From assembly GCA_016714025.1 (NCBI GenBank), contig JADJOB010000001.1:186001-250000 (forward strand): 64,000 nucleotides of DNA, given 5' to 3'. Below are positions 52,864 through 62,630 of this stretch, in pieces. The notes under the pieces were generated by a model. That model ran no database searches, was not told the DNA's origin, and saw only the letters and a program-made list of their open reading frames with translations. The position numbers and the translations under genes are program-made. Numbering within the stretch: position 1 is the stretch's first letter; every line of letters starts with the position of its first letter. The DNA is from Saprospiraceae bacterium (GTDB lineage: Bacteria > Bacteroidota > Bacteroidia > Chitinophagales > Saprospiraceae).

Positions 52864-55350
52864 ATGTTAAAAAATCTGTTTCAAAAAGTATATCCGCATC
52901 TGATTGTCATTCTGTTGTTTATCGCAGTCATTTCCTTTTTCTTTGCTCCACACTGGCAAGGAAAAGTGTTACAACAGGGAGACGTTTCAAGTTGGGAAGG
53001 ATCAGCACGTGAAATATTAGAATATAACAAACAACATCCGGGAGATCCTGCTTTATGGACTGGGACCATGTTTGGAGGGATGCCGGCCTACCAGATATCC
53101 ACCCCAATGGATTATAATTTCATGATTTATGTGCAAAAGATTTTGGCTTTAGGATTTCTAAGCGGACCCGTTGCCATATTCTTCTTTTGCGCTTTATCAT
53201 TTTATGTATTGTATTTAGTCCTTGGACTCAGTGTCCCATTTGCCTGCATGGGTGGATTGGGAACGGCTCTGGTAACCGGCAATTTTATCGTATTAGAAGC
53301 CGGACACGTTCCTAAACTGATTGTGCTCTCTATGATTGGTTTTATAATCGCCGGCATGATACTTTCATATCGGGGAAACTGGTTGAAAGGCGCTGCATTA
53401 TTTGCATTAGGAATGGGCATTAATGTGCTCAACAACCACGTGCAAATGAGTTATTATACCATGCTGCTGATGTTGCCACTGGTATTTGCATTTGCAATTC
53501 AATTTATTAAAGACAAAGATTTTAAAAACTTTATGATTCCGAGTGGGATCATGGCAGGCATTGTTGTTTTAGCCTTGCTTGCTTCATCCAGTTCAATCCT
53601 TCCTACATACGAATATGCCAAAGAAACCATGCGGGGTGGCCACATCTTAAGTAAAAAAACAAACGATGTGACAGGAGATGTAAATACTGCGGGTTTACAA
53701 TGGGACTATGCTACCAATTGGAGCAATGGAGGCATCGACCTGATGTCTTGTTTAATCCCGGGAGTTGCCGGAGGCGGAACCTCAGAACCTGTAGATGCAA
53801 ATTCTGAACTATTAAAAAGCTTGCGTAAAAAAGGTTACAATGCACCCAAGCGATTTAAAGCCCCATTGTATTGGGGAGACCTTCCTTTTACCAGTGGCCC
53901 ATTTTATTTTGGTGCTATCATGTGTTTGCTGTTTGTTCTGGGTTTGTTTATTGTTAAGGGCCCAATCAAATGGTGGATTAGCATTTCAGTCAGTTTGGGT
54001 TTGTTGATGTCGATGGGTAAACACTTTGAAACATTAAATCATTTTCTATTTGATTACTTGCCGCTTTACAGTAAATTCAGAGCACCAAGCAGCATCTTGT
54101 CTGTTGTATCCTACTTTTTTCCGATCCTGGGAATGATGGCATTGTATCAAATATCAAACGCTGATAAAAAGGATGAATCCATATTAAAAAAATTATATTA
54201 CAGTCTAGCGATTACAGGAGGTATTTGTTTGTTTTTTGCTTTGTTGGGTCCGAGCTTTTTTGATTTTAAACACAGCTCGGATGCAGGATATGCAAATCAA
54301 GGATTGGATACAGACGCATTGATCTCGGATCGTAAATCCTTAATGCAGAGTGATGCATGGAGGTCCCTGATATTCATCGTATTAGCAGCTGGGTTGCTTT
54401 GGGCTTATTTAAAGTCTAAAATCCAATTGCGCTATGCTGCGATTGCATTAGGACTCCTAACTCTAATTGATCTCGGTGGCGTAGCTACGCGATATATCAG
54501 CAAGGAAGATTTCGTAAGTAAATCTAAAAAAGAACAATCTCAAAAACCACGTCAAGTTGACTCACAAATATTAGGTGACAAAGCAGAATATAGGGTACTC
54601 GATCTAACGGTCAATACGTTTAACAGTTCGATGCCGTCTTTCTTTCACAATCACATCGGCGGTTATCATCCGGCAAAATTGCAGCGATATCAGGATTTGA
54701 TTGATCTTCATATCGAACCTGAAATTCAACAGCTCAATGGTTTTTTGCAAAATTTTACTTCCGACAGCAGTTTAACGAATTCACTTTCCGTATTGAGTGT
54801 ATTAAACATGCTCAATACAAAATATTTTATCTTAGGTCAGCCAGGAAAAGAAATGCCCTTACCCAATCCATTTGCAATGGGAAATGCCTGGTTGGTACAA
54901 AATGTCAAAATGGTTAGTACACCGGATGATGAAATTGCAGAACTCAGTAAAAATAATTTAAACCAATTTGCAATTGTAAATCAGGAATTTGATTCCAAAC
55001 TAACTCAAAAACAATTTGATGGAAATGGTTCCATTAAATTAACTTCCTACAGTCCAAATAAAATGGTTTATGAAGCAAAATGCAGCGGAAATCAATTAGC
55101 TGTATTTTCTGAAATCTGGTATGGTCCGGATTTAGGTTGGCATCTGAGTATTGATGGAAAAGAAGTAGATTTAATCAGGGCAAATTACGTTTTGAGAGCA
55201 TGTCAGATTCCAGATGGCAAACACCAGATTGTCATGGAATTTAAACCCAAATCGTTTATGCTTGGAAAAAATCTTTCCATGATTTGTTCTTTGTTGTTAA
55301 TCGGATTAATGGGATTTGTAGCTTATAAAGAATTCATGAAATTAAAATAA
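52864..55350 (+). CDS. YfhO-family membrane protein
   Basis: 828 residues with about 12-14 transmembrane helices, most in residues 10-520, and a C-terminal helix at the end. The family loop after helix 1 is present (QQGDVSSWEGSAREILEYNK, then GTMFGGMPAYQ), and a large extracytoplasmic loop (residues ~270-320) follows the middle helices. YfhO relatives act in glycosylation of lipoteichoic acid or related surface glycans. Such a role would fit the polysaccharide genes that follow, but it is inference. Well separated: the next gene is convergent past a 400-base repeat region. Confidence 0.87.
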   Translation: MLKNLFQKVYPHLIVILLFIAVISFFFAPHWQGKVLQQGDVSSWEGSAREILEYNKQHPGDPALWTGTMFGGMPAYQISTPMDYNFMIYVQKILALGFLSGPVAIFFFCALSFYVLYLVLGLSVPFACMGGLGTALVTGNFIVLEAGHVPKLIVLSMIGFIIAGMILSYRGNWLKGAALFALGMGINVLNNHVQMSYYTMLLMLPLVFAFAIQFIKDKDFKNFMIPSGIMAGIVVLALLASSSSILPTYEYAKETMRGGHILSKKTNDVTGDVNTAGLQWDYATNWSNGGIDLMSCLIPGVAGGGTSEPVDANSELLKSLRKKGYNAPKRFKAPLYWGDLPFTSGPFYFGAIMCLLFVLGLFIVKGPIKWWISISVSLGLLMSMGKHFETLNHFLFDYLPLYSKFRAPSSILSVVSYFFPILGMMALYQISNADKKDESILKKLYYSLAITGGICLFFALLGPSFFDFKHSSDAGYANQGLDTDALISDRKSLMQSDAWRSLIFIVLAAGLLWAYLKSKIQLRYAAIALGLLTLIDLGGVATRYISKEDFVSKSKKEQSQKPRQVDSQILGDKAEYRVLDLTVNTFNSSMPSFFHNHIGGYHPAKLQRYQDLIDLHIEPEIQQLNGFLQNFTSDSSLTNSLSVLSVLNMLNTKYFILGQPGKEMPLPNPFAMGNAWLVQNVKMVSTPDDEIAELSKNNLNQFAIVNQEFDSKLTQKQFDGNGSIKLTSYSPNKMVYEAKCSGNQLAVFSEIWYGPDLGWHLSIDGKEVDLIRANYVLRACQIPDGKHQIVMEFKPKSFMLGKNLSMICSLLLIGLMGFVAYKEFMKLK

Positions 55351-55447
55351 GGGGAATTAATATTCCTGATACAAATTCTTGGTAAGAAGTTTGGAATTTA
55401 ATCTTTTGAAAATTTTAATTATTAATTTCAAACAACGTTTAAATCTA

Positions 55448-55722
55448 ATTCATGATTGTTTGAACCCCAAACCCTTTGAAAGGGGCTTTGAATTTGTATT
55501 CAAGTTGTGATTAAAATTTTAAAGTAAAATTTTAACAATATCTATTTTGTTAAAATAAACAACGTACAATTATTATTCATGATTGTTTGAACCCCAAACC
55601 CCTTGAAAGGGGCTTTGAATTTGTATTCAATTATGCTTAATATTTTAACAATATCTATATTGTTAAAATAATTTATTCAATCTTACTAATGGAAAAGCCC
55701 CTTTCAAGGGGTTTGGGGTTCA
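55448..55722. repeat. Duplicated 127-bp spacing module plus inverted copy
   Basis: Two direct modules start at 55448 and 55575 with the phrase ATTCATGATTGTTTGAACCC and contain CCCCAAACCCCTTGAAAGGG-type G/C palindromes. Both carry a TTTTAACAATAT dyad; in the second it is a perfect 13-bp inverted repeat with a 2-base loop (55642-55669). An inverted copy of the G/C phrase lies at 55693-55722 (AAAAGCCCCTTTCAAGGGG). Situated between convergent genes; the hairpins could act as terminators for both. The remaining bases of the 55351-55751 gap hold nothing further. Confidence 0.8.
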
Positions 55723-55751
55723 GAAGGGACAAGAAATGAAATGAAAATAAA

Positions 55752-57044
55752 TTACTTGTTTTTCTCCAGATAATCACTCATTAAATTTGAAATCGCTGTG
55801 GTCAGATTTTTACGTGAATAGTTGGCAATTTTAGCATCATTTTTTGGAAAGGAATTAGTAGCCACCATTTCAAAAAGTCTTTCAAGATTCGAATACAATT
55901 GCTCTGCGTCAGTATAATCAGCATTCAAACCTGCTTCCGTTTCCTTCAAAATTGTTACAACATCACTGTTGTTAGGTGAAATTGAATAAATTGGTTTTTG
56001 CAAATAAAGGTATTCGAAAAATTTACCGGTAATTACCCCTTTGTTTCCGGGAACACCAACCAACAGAAGGAGGTCAGCTTCAAACAAATAATGCTGCAGT
56101 TGCGCGTGTGGCATGGATGCAAGGACTTGCAAAAAAGGAGATAAGCCAGAAACTTTTAATTGAGAAACGATCAATGGATCTATATTCCCAATAAGAATCA
56201 ACTCAAATTTTTCTGAAATTGCAGGATTGTCACTTAAATAATTTTCCAAAACTTTCCAAAAAATACCTGGGTTGCGATCTGCACTTAACACACCAGCATA
56301 AACCATTTTAATTTTAGAATGATCTTTTACAGGATTCTGTTTTGGAAACGTTTCATATCCGTTGGTAATTACACTTACTTCACGATTGACCAATGATTCC
56401 AATCCTTTTTTACAATCCGGACTTACTGTCACTACTAAACTGGCTTCCTGCAAAACAGAATGTTCCAGCCGATGGTGTATTCTTTTTGAAAGCTTGCTTA
56501 AGTTGAGTTGTTTAAACGAATAAATTTGTGTCCAGGGATCCCGAAAATCAGCCAGCCAGGGAATATCCAATCGACGTTTTAATGAACGTGCGATTAAATG
56601 GGTACTGTGAGGAGGACCTGTACTAACTATAAAATCGACCGGGTGTTTTTTTAAATAGTTTTCCAATAAATGTACGGAAGGACGGATCCAAAACATTCGT
56701 GCATCCGGAATAAAGAAATTTCCACGGATCCACAGTAAGAACCGCTTAAACCAGGAACCGCGTTCCATTTCAGAAAAAATGCTTGGATTGACCTGTTCCT
56801 TCTTACCGGATAGCTTTTTAAATAAGGCATAAGGTTCCCAAATCGGGCCTTTTATCACTTCCAAATGATCCGGTATATGTTGCTGCAAACTTGAATCTGT
56901 ATAGGGATACTCCCCATTTTGAACCGTATAAATGATTGGTTCCCAATTAGCATCCCGGAGATATTTCGTAAAATACAACCACCGCTGGACGCCCGACCCA
57001 CCGGAAGGTGGCCAATAATAAGTGATAATGAGAACGCGTTTCAA
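55752..57044 (-). CDS. Family 4 glycosyltransferase
   Basis: 430 residues. The only start in keeping with the canonical N-terminus (KRVLIITYYWPPSGGSGVQR) is TTG at 57044. GT-B fold: N-terminal Rossmann (YFTKYLRDANWEPIIYTV), linker, then KMVYAGVLSADRNPGIFW, LIGNIDP, and the C-terminal donor-site region with GKFFEYLYLQKPIYSI (E in the EX7E position). Adds sugars to surface polysaccharide precursors; donor unknown. Divergent from the asparagine synthase gene with a 150-base shared promoter region. The convergent partner is the YfhO-like gene. Confidence 0.88.
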   Translation of the reverse strand: MKRVLIITYYWPPSGGSGVQRWLYFTKYLRDANWEPIIYTVQNGEYPYTDSSLQQHIPDHLEVIKGPIWEPYALFKKLSGKKEQVNPSIFSEMERGSWFKRFLLWIRGNFFIPDARMFWIRPSVHLLENYLKKHPVDFIVSTGPPHSTHLIARSLKRRLDIPWLADFRDPWTQIYSFKQLNLSKLSKRIHHRLEHSVLQEASLVVTVSPDCKKGLESLVNREVSVITNGYETFPKQNPVKDHSKIKMVYAGVLSADRNPGIFWKVLENYLSDNPAISEKFELILIGNIDPLIVSQLKVSGLSPFLQVLASMPHAQLQHYLFEADLLLLVGVPGNKGVITGKFFEYLYLQKPIYSISPNNSDVVTILKETEAGLNADYTDAEQLYSNLERLFEMVATNSFPKNDAKIANYSRKNLTTAISNLMSDYLEKNK

Positions 57045-57178
57045 TGTTGCAGTACTTATAGCTAGATTGTACGGGTAAAATTAAGCTTTGAAATGCTGAA
57101 TGGGAGAAATGTTTTAGTATTGAAACACCAAGGATTGGATCAGCAAGCCTTGAAGAAAATGGTTTCCTTCACTTTTTA

Positions 57179-57186
57179 TAACTTTG
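57179..57186 (+). promoter_or_regulatory. Putative -7 promoter element (TAACTTTG) for asnB
   Basis: Matches TAnnTTTG and ends 9 bases before ATG 57196, giving a near-leaderless message. This also argues against the upstream in-frame TTG at 57184 as start. Confidence 0.5.
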
Positions 57187-57195
57187 CCCCGATAC

Positions 57196-59127
57196 ATGTG
57201 TGGTTTAGCTGGAATTTTTAATCTGGATGGAGCATCTATAAACAGTCAGGATCTGTTAAAAATGACCCGGATCATCCGTCATCGGGGTCCGGATGATGAA
57301 GGCTATTTACTAATCCATACTGCCAACAAAAACATCCATCACCATGTACACGATGACACCATTTCAGAAATAAAAGCAAACTCATCCGTATTGCCAAATC
57401 ATACCAATTGCAATCTTGGCATCGGATACAGACGGCTTGCAATCATCGATCTTTCTGCCAAAGGACATCAACCCATGGCAGACCCCTCGGGTCAAATTTG
57501 GTTGAGTTTCAACGGAGAAATTTACAATTATATTGAAATTCGTGAGGAATTGATCAAGCTGGGCCATCAATTTAGAACAAACAGCGATTCTGAAGTCTTA
57601 ATACATGCGTATTTACAATGGAATGAACAATGCCTTGGAAAATTTATTGGCATGTTTGCGTTTGTTATCTATGACAATCGGTCCAGTAGTCTATTTATTG
57701 CAAGAGATCGCATGGGGATCAAGCCATTTAATTATTTTTTTGATGGCAATCAATTTATTTGGGCTTCTGAAGAAAAACAAATCGCTGCTATTATCCCAAA
57801 CAAAATCAGTCCAAATCGTCAGGCGTTATTAGAATTTCTTCAATGGAATCGTCAATTTGAAACCTCGGCAACTTTTATAACTGAAATTCAACAATTGCCT
57901 GCTGCACATTATGCAATTGTTTCTTTAAAAGGCATCGAACTAAAAAAATATTGGGACATCCCAATGGCTTCAGAACGAGAAATGCTGAATGAATCCAATT
58001 CCTGTAATTCCATACAAGCGTTATTAAGTGATTCTATTAAATTGCGTTTGCGCAGCGATGTGCCTTTGGGTATTGCTTTAAGTGGCGGCATTGATTCTTC
58101 TTCAATCTGTTGCCTGGCAAGAAAATTAACCAATCAATCCATACGCACCTTTTCTGTATTTTATGAAGGTAAACAGTATGATGAGCGAAGTTACATTCAA
58201 GCTGTTTTAGACCAGGGTGGATTTCAATCTACATTTCAAACAGGTAGTAAAGAAATTACTGTTGAAGAATTGGCAGCATGGACATATCATCAAGATGCCC
58301 CAACTGCAGGAGGGAGTCCCTTCTCTGCATTTTTAAATTATCGCAATGTCCGTCAGGCAGGTATCATTGTATTACTCAATGGACAAGGTGGTGATGAATT
58401 GTTTGCCGGCTATCCTTATTTTTATAAATATTATTTGGCGCAATGTTATCAGCAAGGCAATATCATGGAAATCCTGAAAACGACTGCAGCCTTAGCCTTT
58501 CAACAAGGCTTCAAAACTGCCATATCGCATAATTATCTTGCGAAACAACGATTGCAGTTAGATTCAGTTGCACTTAGAAAATTAGAACATAAAAAATATG
58601 CATCATCTAACTTGTATCCTGAAACGCAGATGCAAATAAATTTGCACACAAATCGCTCCTTGCTATCAACGGCCTTACAAAACGCAATTCAAATTACCCA
58701 CTTACCGCACATGTTGCATTGGGAAGACCGAAATTCAATGGCTAATTCAATTGAGAGCCGTGTTCCGTTTTTAGATCATCGGTTGGTTGAAAAATCATTT
58801 TATATACCCGATCAATTAAAATTGCATCAAGGTGAAACAAAATACATCTTACGAGAAAGCATGAAACCCTATGTTCCAGAGATTATTCTTAAACGGAAAG
58901 ATAAAATTGGATTTGCAACTCCAACTTCTTATTGGACACATACTGTTTTAAAATCAGCGATAATGGATATGGTTCATAGTTCAGGTTTCTTATCGAGAGA
59001 TTGGTGGCACGGCAAACAGATACAAGATCGGCTTACAAAAGATATCAATCAATTCGGCGAAAACGAATTGTGGAAAATTTTCACCAGCGAATTGTGGTAC
59101 CAATCGACTTTCCAAACGAACCCATAA
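57196..59127 (+). CDS. asnB: Glutamine-hydrolysing asparagine synthase
   Basis: 643 residues from ATG 57196; Cys2 immediately after the start is the glutaminase nucleophile. Glutaminase domain: CGLAGIFNLDG, IIRHRGPDDEG, GYRRLAIIDLS, SFNGEIYNYIEIREEL, NSDSEVLIHAYL. Synthetase domain: PP-loop GIALSGGIDSSSI near residue 298, LNGQGGDELFAGY, and ESRVPFLDHRLVE. In surface-polysaccharide clusters this enzyme often amidates sugar acids; here it leads a unit with a methyltransferase and a flippase. Free asparagine synthesis remains the default. Confidence 0.94.
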   Translation: MCGLAGIFNLDGASINSQDLLKMTRIIRHRGPDDEGYLLIHTANKNIHHHVHDDTISEIKANSSVLPNHTNCNLGIGYRRLAIIDLSAKGHQPMADPSGQIWLSFNGEIYNYIEIREELIKLGHQFRTNSDSEVLIHAYLQWNEQCLGKFIGMFAFVIYDNRSSSLFIARDRMGIKPFNYFFDGNQFIWASEEKQIAAIIPNKISPNRQALLEFLQWNRQFETSATFITEIQQLPAAHYAIVSLKGIELKKYWDIPMASEREMLNESNSCNSIQALLSDSIKLRLRSDVPLGIALSGGIDSSSICCLARKLTNQSIRTFSVFYEGKQYDERSYIQAVLDQGGFQSTFQTGSKEITVEELAAWTYHQDAPTAGGSPFSAFLNYRNVRQAGIIVLLNGQGGDELFAGYPYFYKYYLAQCYQQGNIMEILKTTAALAFQQGFKTAISHNYLAKQRLQLDSVALRKLEHKKYASSNLYPETQMQINLHTNRSLLSTALQNAIQITHLPHMLHWEDRNSMANSIESRVPFLDHRLVEKSFYIPDQLKLHQGETKYILRESMKPYVPEIILKRKDKIGFATPTSYWTHTVLKSAIMDMVHSSGFLSRDWWHGKQIQDRLTKDINQFGENELWKIFTSELWYQSTFQTNP

Positions 59128-59137
59128 ATTAATCTTC

Positions 59138-60193
59138 GTGCAAACCAATCCCAGTTTAAAGAGAATTCAAGAAGTAGCATTTCAATTGCAAGATGATTTG
59201 TTGCAACTTGATATCGATGCATTGGATGTTTCTGAAAGTGTTAAAAGTTATTTTCGATATGATCTTACGAAGTTGAGTTATGTAAGTAAATGCAATGCAT
59301 TTATCCTATATCACTTATTATTGAATCAGAATTCAAAGAAATCAAATGCGATTATAGTAGATCATGGAGCTGGTATCGGTTTGTTTTCGTTTCTGGTTAA
59401 AAGAATGGGTTATACCTGTATCAGTCACGATTTATTTGATGAGTACCTTGATGGCATTCGAAAAATTGGTACTGCGCTCAATGCGCGCCCGGATTATTTT
59501 GTATTAGGTGATACCAATGCTTTAATAGCGTATTGTCATTTCCATGACTTAAGCATTCTTGGTTTGGCTTCCCGCAATGTAATCGAACACTTACCCGATT
59601 ACCGAGAATTTTTTAATGATATTGCTGGTTTGGGATCTGAAGGTTTTAGTGTGGTAATCACTACGTCTGCCAACATACACAATCCATTGGTAAAAAGACT
59701 GCATTTAAAAATACATAAAGAATATGAATACAAAGGCAGTCGGGTTGATATGGACCACCCGGATTTGGATGAATCACTCAGTGGCGTTCAATTGCGTTCT
59801 GAGTTGATAAGAAATCATTTCCCTCAATTAGATTCCGAAACAATCAGAAGGCTTGCCATTTTAAATCGCAGCTATATCGAAAAAGATATATTAAAACGCA
59901 CTCAACATTTTATTCAATCCGGCAACTGGTCTGCTCCTCCAATTGAATCAAGCAATACCTGTGATCCAATTACTGGAGCCTGGGTTGAACGCCTGGTAGC
60001 TTATTCAGACTATCAAAATGCAGCAGAATCAGCAGGATTTTCAATAGAAGCATTGCCGGGTTTTTATAATACGAATTATGCTTCTTTTTTAAAAAATTGC
60101 ATTTCCATTGTGCTAAATGGATTGCTTAAGTTTAAACATCCTTTCGTTTTGAATTTGTCACCTTTTCTTGCCATGAAACTAACCAAAAAGTAA
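59138..60193 (+). CDS. Class I SAM-dependent methyltransferase
   Basis: 351 residues with a GTG start at 59138, ten bases after the asnB stop; no ATG lies nearby and the next in-frame start would cut into the N-terminal helices. Motif I is NAIIVDHGAGIGLFSFLVKR near residue 73, motif II YTCISHDLFDEYL, post-I region LGLASRNVIEHLPDYREFF (a motif I/II/III set of the ubiE/cyclopropane-like type). C-terminal half is unusual for simple methyltransferases. Substrate likely a surface glycan component, given neighbours. Ends one base before the flippase gene. Confidence 0.82.
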   Translation: MQTNPSLKRIQEVAFQLQDDLLQLDIDALDVSESVKSYFRYDLTKLSYVSKCNAFILYHLLLNQNSKKSNAIIVDHGAGIGLFSFLVKRMGYTCISHDLFDEYLDGIRKIGTALNARPDYFVLGDTNALIAYCHFHDLSILGLASRNVIEHLPDYREFFNDIAGLGSEGFSVVITTSANIHNPLVKRLHLKIHKEYEYKGSRVDMDHPDLDESLSGVQLRSELIRNHFPQLDSETIRRLAILNRSYIEKDILKRTQHFIQSGNWSAPPIESSNTCDPITGAWVERLVAYSDYQNAAESAGFSIEALPGFYNTNYASFLKNCISIVLNGLLKFKHPFVLNLSPFLAMKLTKK

Positions 60194-61495
60194 ATGAACT
60201 TTTACAAAACTAGTTTTATGAGTGGCCTGTCTGCTGTGATCAATATGATTACCGGCCTGATAATAACAAAGTTGAGTGCAAAAATAATCGGTCCGGTTGG
60301 TACCGCTTACATTGGAAAATTTGGAAACATCTCCGGATTGATTCTCATCATTGCAACTGCTTCAATTGCAACCGGGATCGTAAAATATGTTTCTGAACAC
60401 AAAGACAACAAACAGAAACTAAAAGAAATAATTCAAACTGCCTTTAGTATTATTGGAATTGGTTCGTTGATTTGTTGTCTTTTTGTATTAGTCAGTTCAA
60501 GCTATCTGAATCAAGCTGCATTTAAAGATCAGGATTTTAAAATTGTATTTATACTGTATGGTTGTTTCTTGATACTCATTTCACTTCAAGTATTAATCAC
60601 AGGGATATTAAATGGTTTGGGTGAAATCAATAAACTAACTTATGTCAACATAGCTGCTTCTTTATTAAATTTAATCACTACGCTGATTCTTATAACAAAG
60701 TACAATGTAATTGGAGCCCTGCTTTCGAATTCACTGTTTGCACTATTCTCTACCTTAACCGGAATGATCGCATTAAGTAAATTGAAATTTCTAAATAGAG
60801 AATTTTTCAAATTTCATTTGAATTTGGAATTTGCAAAACAGTTGATTAAATATGGAGTCTTTTCAGCAGTTACATCTTTTAGCTGGATGTGGTCGATGAT
60901 AATAATCCGTGAAATGGTTGAATGGAATCTGAGTATTACCGATGCCGGATTGTGGCAAGCGATGTTTAGCCTTTCAGATCGCTATTTAGCTGTTATTACC
61001 GGCACGATGGTCGTTTATTTTATTCCAAAACTTTCTGGCATTTCAGAAACAGCTGAATTGGTTCGAGAAATCCGAAAAGCATTTAAACGGATCATTCCGG
61101 TAATGATTCTTATAGCTGGGAGTATCTGGCTTTGCCGTGATCTGATTATATCAATCTTATTAGCGGAAACCTTCAGACCCATGCGTGTTTTATTTGGATT
61201 TCAAATGATGGGGGATGTGTTTCGGATTTCTGCGCTCATACTGAGTTATATCATCACATCAAAAGCCATGTTTAGAAGTGGCTTAAAAGCAGATCTATCC
61301 TTTCATGCATTATTAATAGTCTGCACTTATTTTTGTCTCAAACAATTTGGTTTGATAGGCTGTAGCTATGCTTACGCAATTGCTTGTTTACTTTATTTCT
61401 GCATTTATCTGATTATTTTTAAAGACCTCATCGTACTTATCAAAAAAAGTGTATTGCCAAAGCCTTGGAAACAACAGATGGGGATGAAGGGATGA
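60194..61495 (+). CDS. Wzx-type polysaccharide flippase
   Basis: 433 residues with 12-14 predicted membrane helices and no soluble domain, typical of the MATE/PST (polysaccharide transport) superfamily. Basic N-terminus MNFYKTSFMSGLSAVINMI; first helix block IIGPVGTAYIGKFGNISGL. It immediately follows the methyltransferase stop (no gap), so both are co-translated from the asnB unit. Moves lipid-linked repeat units across the inner membrane. The gene is followed by the low-complexity spacer B, not by polymerase genes. Confidence 0.85.
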   Translation: MNFYKTSFMSGLSAVINMITGLIITKLSAKIIGPVGTAYIGKFGNISGLILIIATASIATGIVKYVSEHKDNKQKLKEIIQTAFSIIGIGSLICCLFVLVSSSYLNQAAFKDQDFKIVFILYGCFLILISLQVLITGILNGLGEINKLTYVNIAASLLNLITTLILITKYNVIGALLSNSLFALFSTLTGMIALSKLKFLNREFFKFHLNLEFAKQLIKYGVFSAVTSFSWMWSMIIIREMVEWNLSITDAGLWQAMFSLSDRYLAVITGTMVVYFIPKLSGISETAELVREIRKAFKRIIPVMILIAGSIWLCRDLIISILLAETFRPMRVLFGFQMMGDVFRISALILSYIITSKAMFRSGLKADLSFHALLIVCTYFCLKQFGLIGCSYAYAIACLLYFCIYLIIFKDLIVLIKKSVLPKPWKQQMGMKG

Positions 61496-62093
61496 GGGGA
61501 TGAAGGCTGAGGGGCTGTTGGGCTGAGGGGCTGTTAGGGAGGAGGGATGAATGGCTGTGGAATTCTAGACAAAGTACAACTACTAACTCCTGAATACTGA
61601 CCACTGACCACTAATTTTGGGGCTGAGGGGCTGATAGACTGTTGGACTGTTGGACTGTTGGACTGTTGGACTGTTAGGGAGGAGGTTTCCAGTGACCCAC
61701 TGACCACTAACTCCTGACCACTGATTTTGGGACTGATGGACTGTTAGAGAGGAGGGTTATCGGTATTTTGAGCATTTTTGAATTTTTGTCTACTGACTAC
61801 TGACTCCTAACTGCTGATTACTGATTTTGGGGCTGAAGGACTGTTGGGCTGGAATTTACCTTTCGGGTAGTGACAACTACTGACTCCTGACCACTGACCA
61901 CTGACCACTGATTTCACGGCTGGACTCTGGAATATCGAAACACTCCAACTAATATTTTATAAATATACATGCCCGGATTTTAGAATCTCAACATATCAAC
62001 ATTGCAGTTTTGCAACATCGAAGGATTGCAACATTTTAGAATTGCAGCATTGAAGAATTGCAGTATTGAAGAATTGCAGTATTGAAATAGAAT
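61496..62093. repeat. Low-complexity repeat spacer B
   Basis: About 600 bases without a gene. Contains five copies of an 8-mer GACTGTTG (61637-61676, the last changed to GACTGTTA), stretches of ACTGACCACTGACCACTGA (7-base period) and AT-rich phrases with ATTGCAGCATTG near 61990-62090. Bases 61528-61592 are the inverted copy of the duplicated 64-bp block of spacer A at 45679-45833. No reading frame with coding character seen. Confidence 0.85.
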
Positions 62094-62618
62094 TTACGAT
62101 CTGAGGATTCTGAGAAATTCCACCCATGGACCGGCATCTTCTTTGTATTGCTTTGCCATAACCCGTACTATTTGATATATATGATCCAAATCATGAGCCA
62201 TCCAGGTAGATAGCAACTGACTCAAGGTCACTTGACCAAATTGAGGATGAATACCGGTTTTTATGAAATCGGAGGCTCCCAAGTTCATTTCTTTCAATGA
62301 TTTCAAATTCGCAATTCGTTCCTGGCGGAATTCAGCACAAAGTTCGCTGATGGTCTTACCTTTTGAGTTTTCGAATTGTGCAAATCGATCGAAGGATTGA
62401 AATGTACCTGAACCATTACCGTTTAGAATAACTTCAATACGCTGAATCCAGTTTGTCTTTTCTGCATGTACATAATGTCCCATAACATCAAATGGAGACC
62501 AGCTTTCGGCTCCTTCATTGGTATAAAGCCATGAATCAGAAAGACCCATTAACAATGAATCCAAAACATCAGGGGTTCTTTGGAGTACTTCTATAATATG
62601 ATTCAGATTAAACGCCAT
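62094..62618 (-). CDS. DinB-like (four-helix bundle) protein
   Basis: 174 residues. Pattern is that of the DinB/YfiT family: ESWSPFDVMGHYVHAEKTNWIQR (first His) and LLSTWMAHDLDHIYQIVRVM (His pair), which would form a metal site; together three His line a bundle pocket. Relatives act on thiols (bacillithiol S-transferases) or are damage-inducible; specific role unknown. Twelve bases after the permease gene on the same strand. Confidence 0.86.
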   Translation of the reverse strand: MAFNLNHIIEVLQRTPDVLDSLLMGLSDSWLYTNEGAESWSPFDVMGHYVHAEKTNWIQRIEVILNGNGSGTFQSFDRFAQFENSKGKTISELCAEFRQERIANLKSLKEMNLGASDFIKTGIHPQFGQVTLSQLLSTWMAHDLDHIYQIVRVMAKQYKEDAGPWVEFLRILRS

Positions 62619-62630
62619 CTAGTTAGTAAT

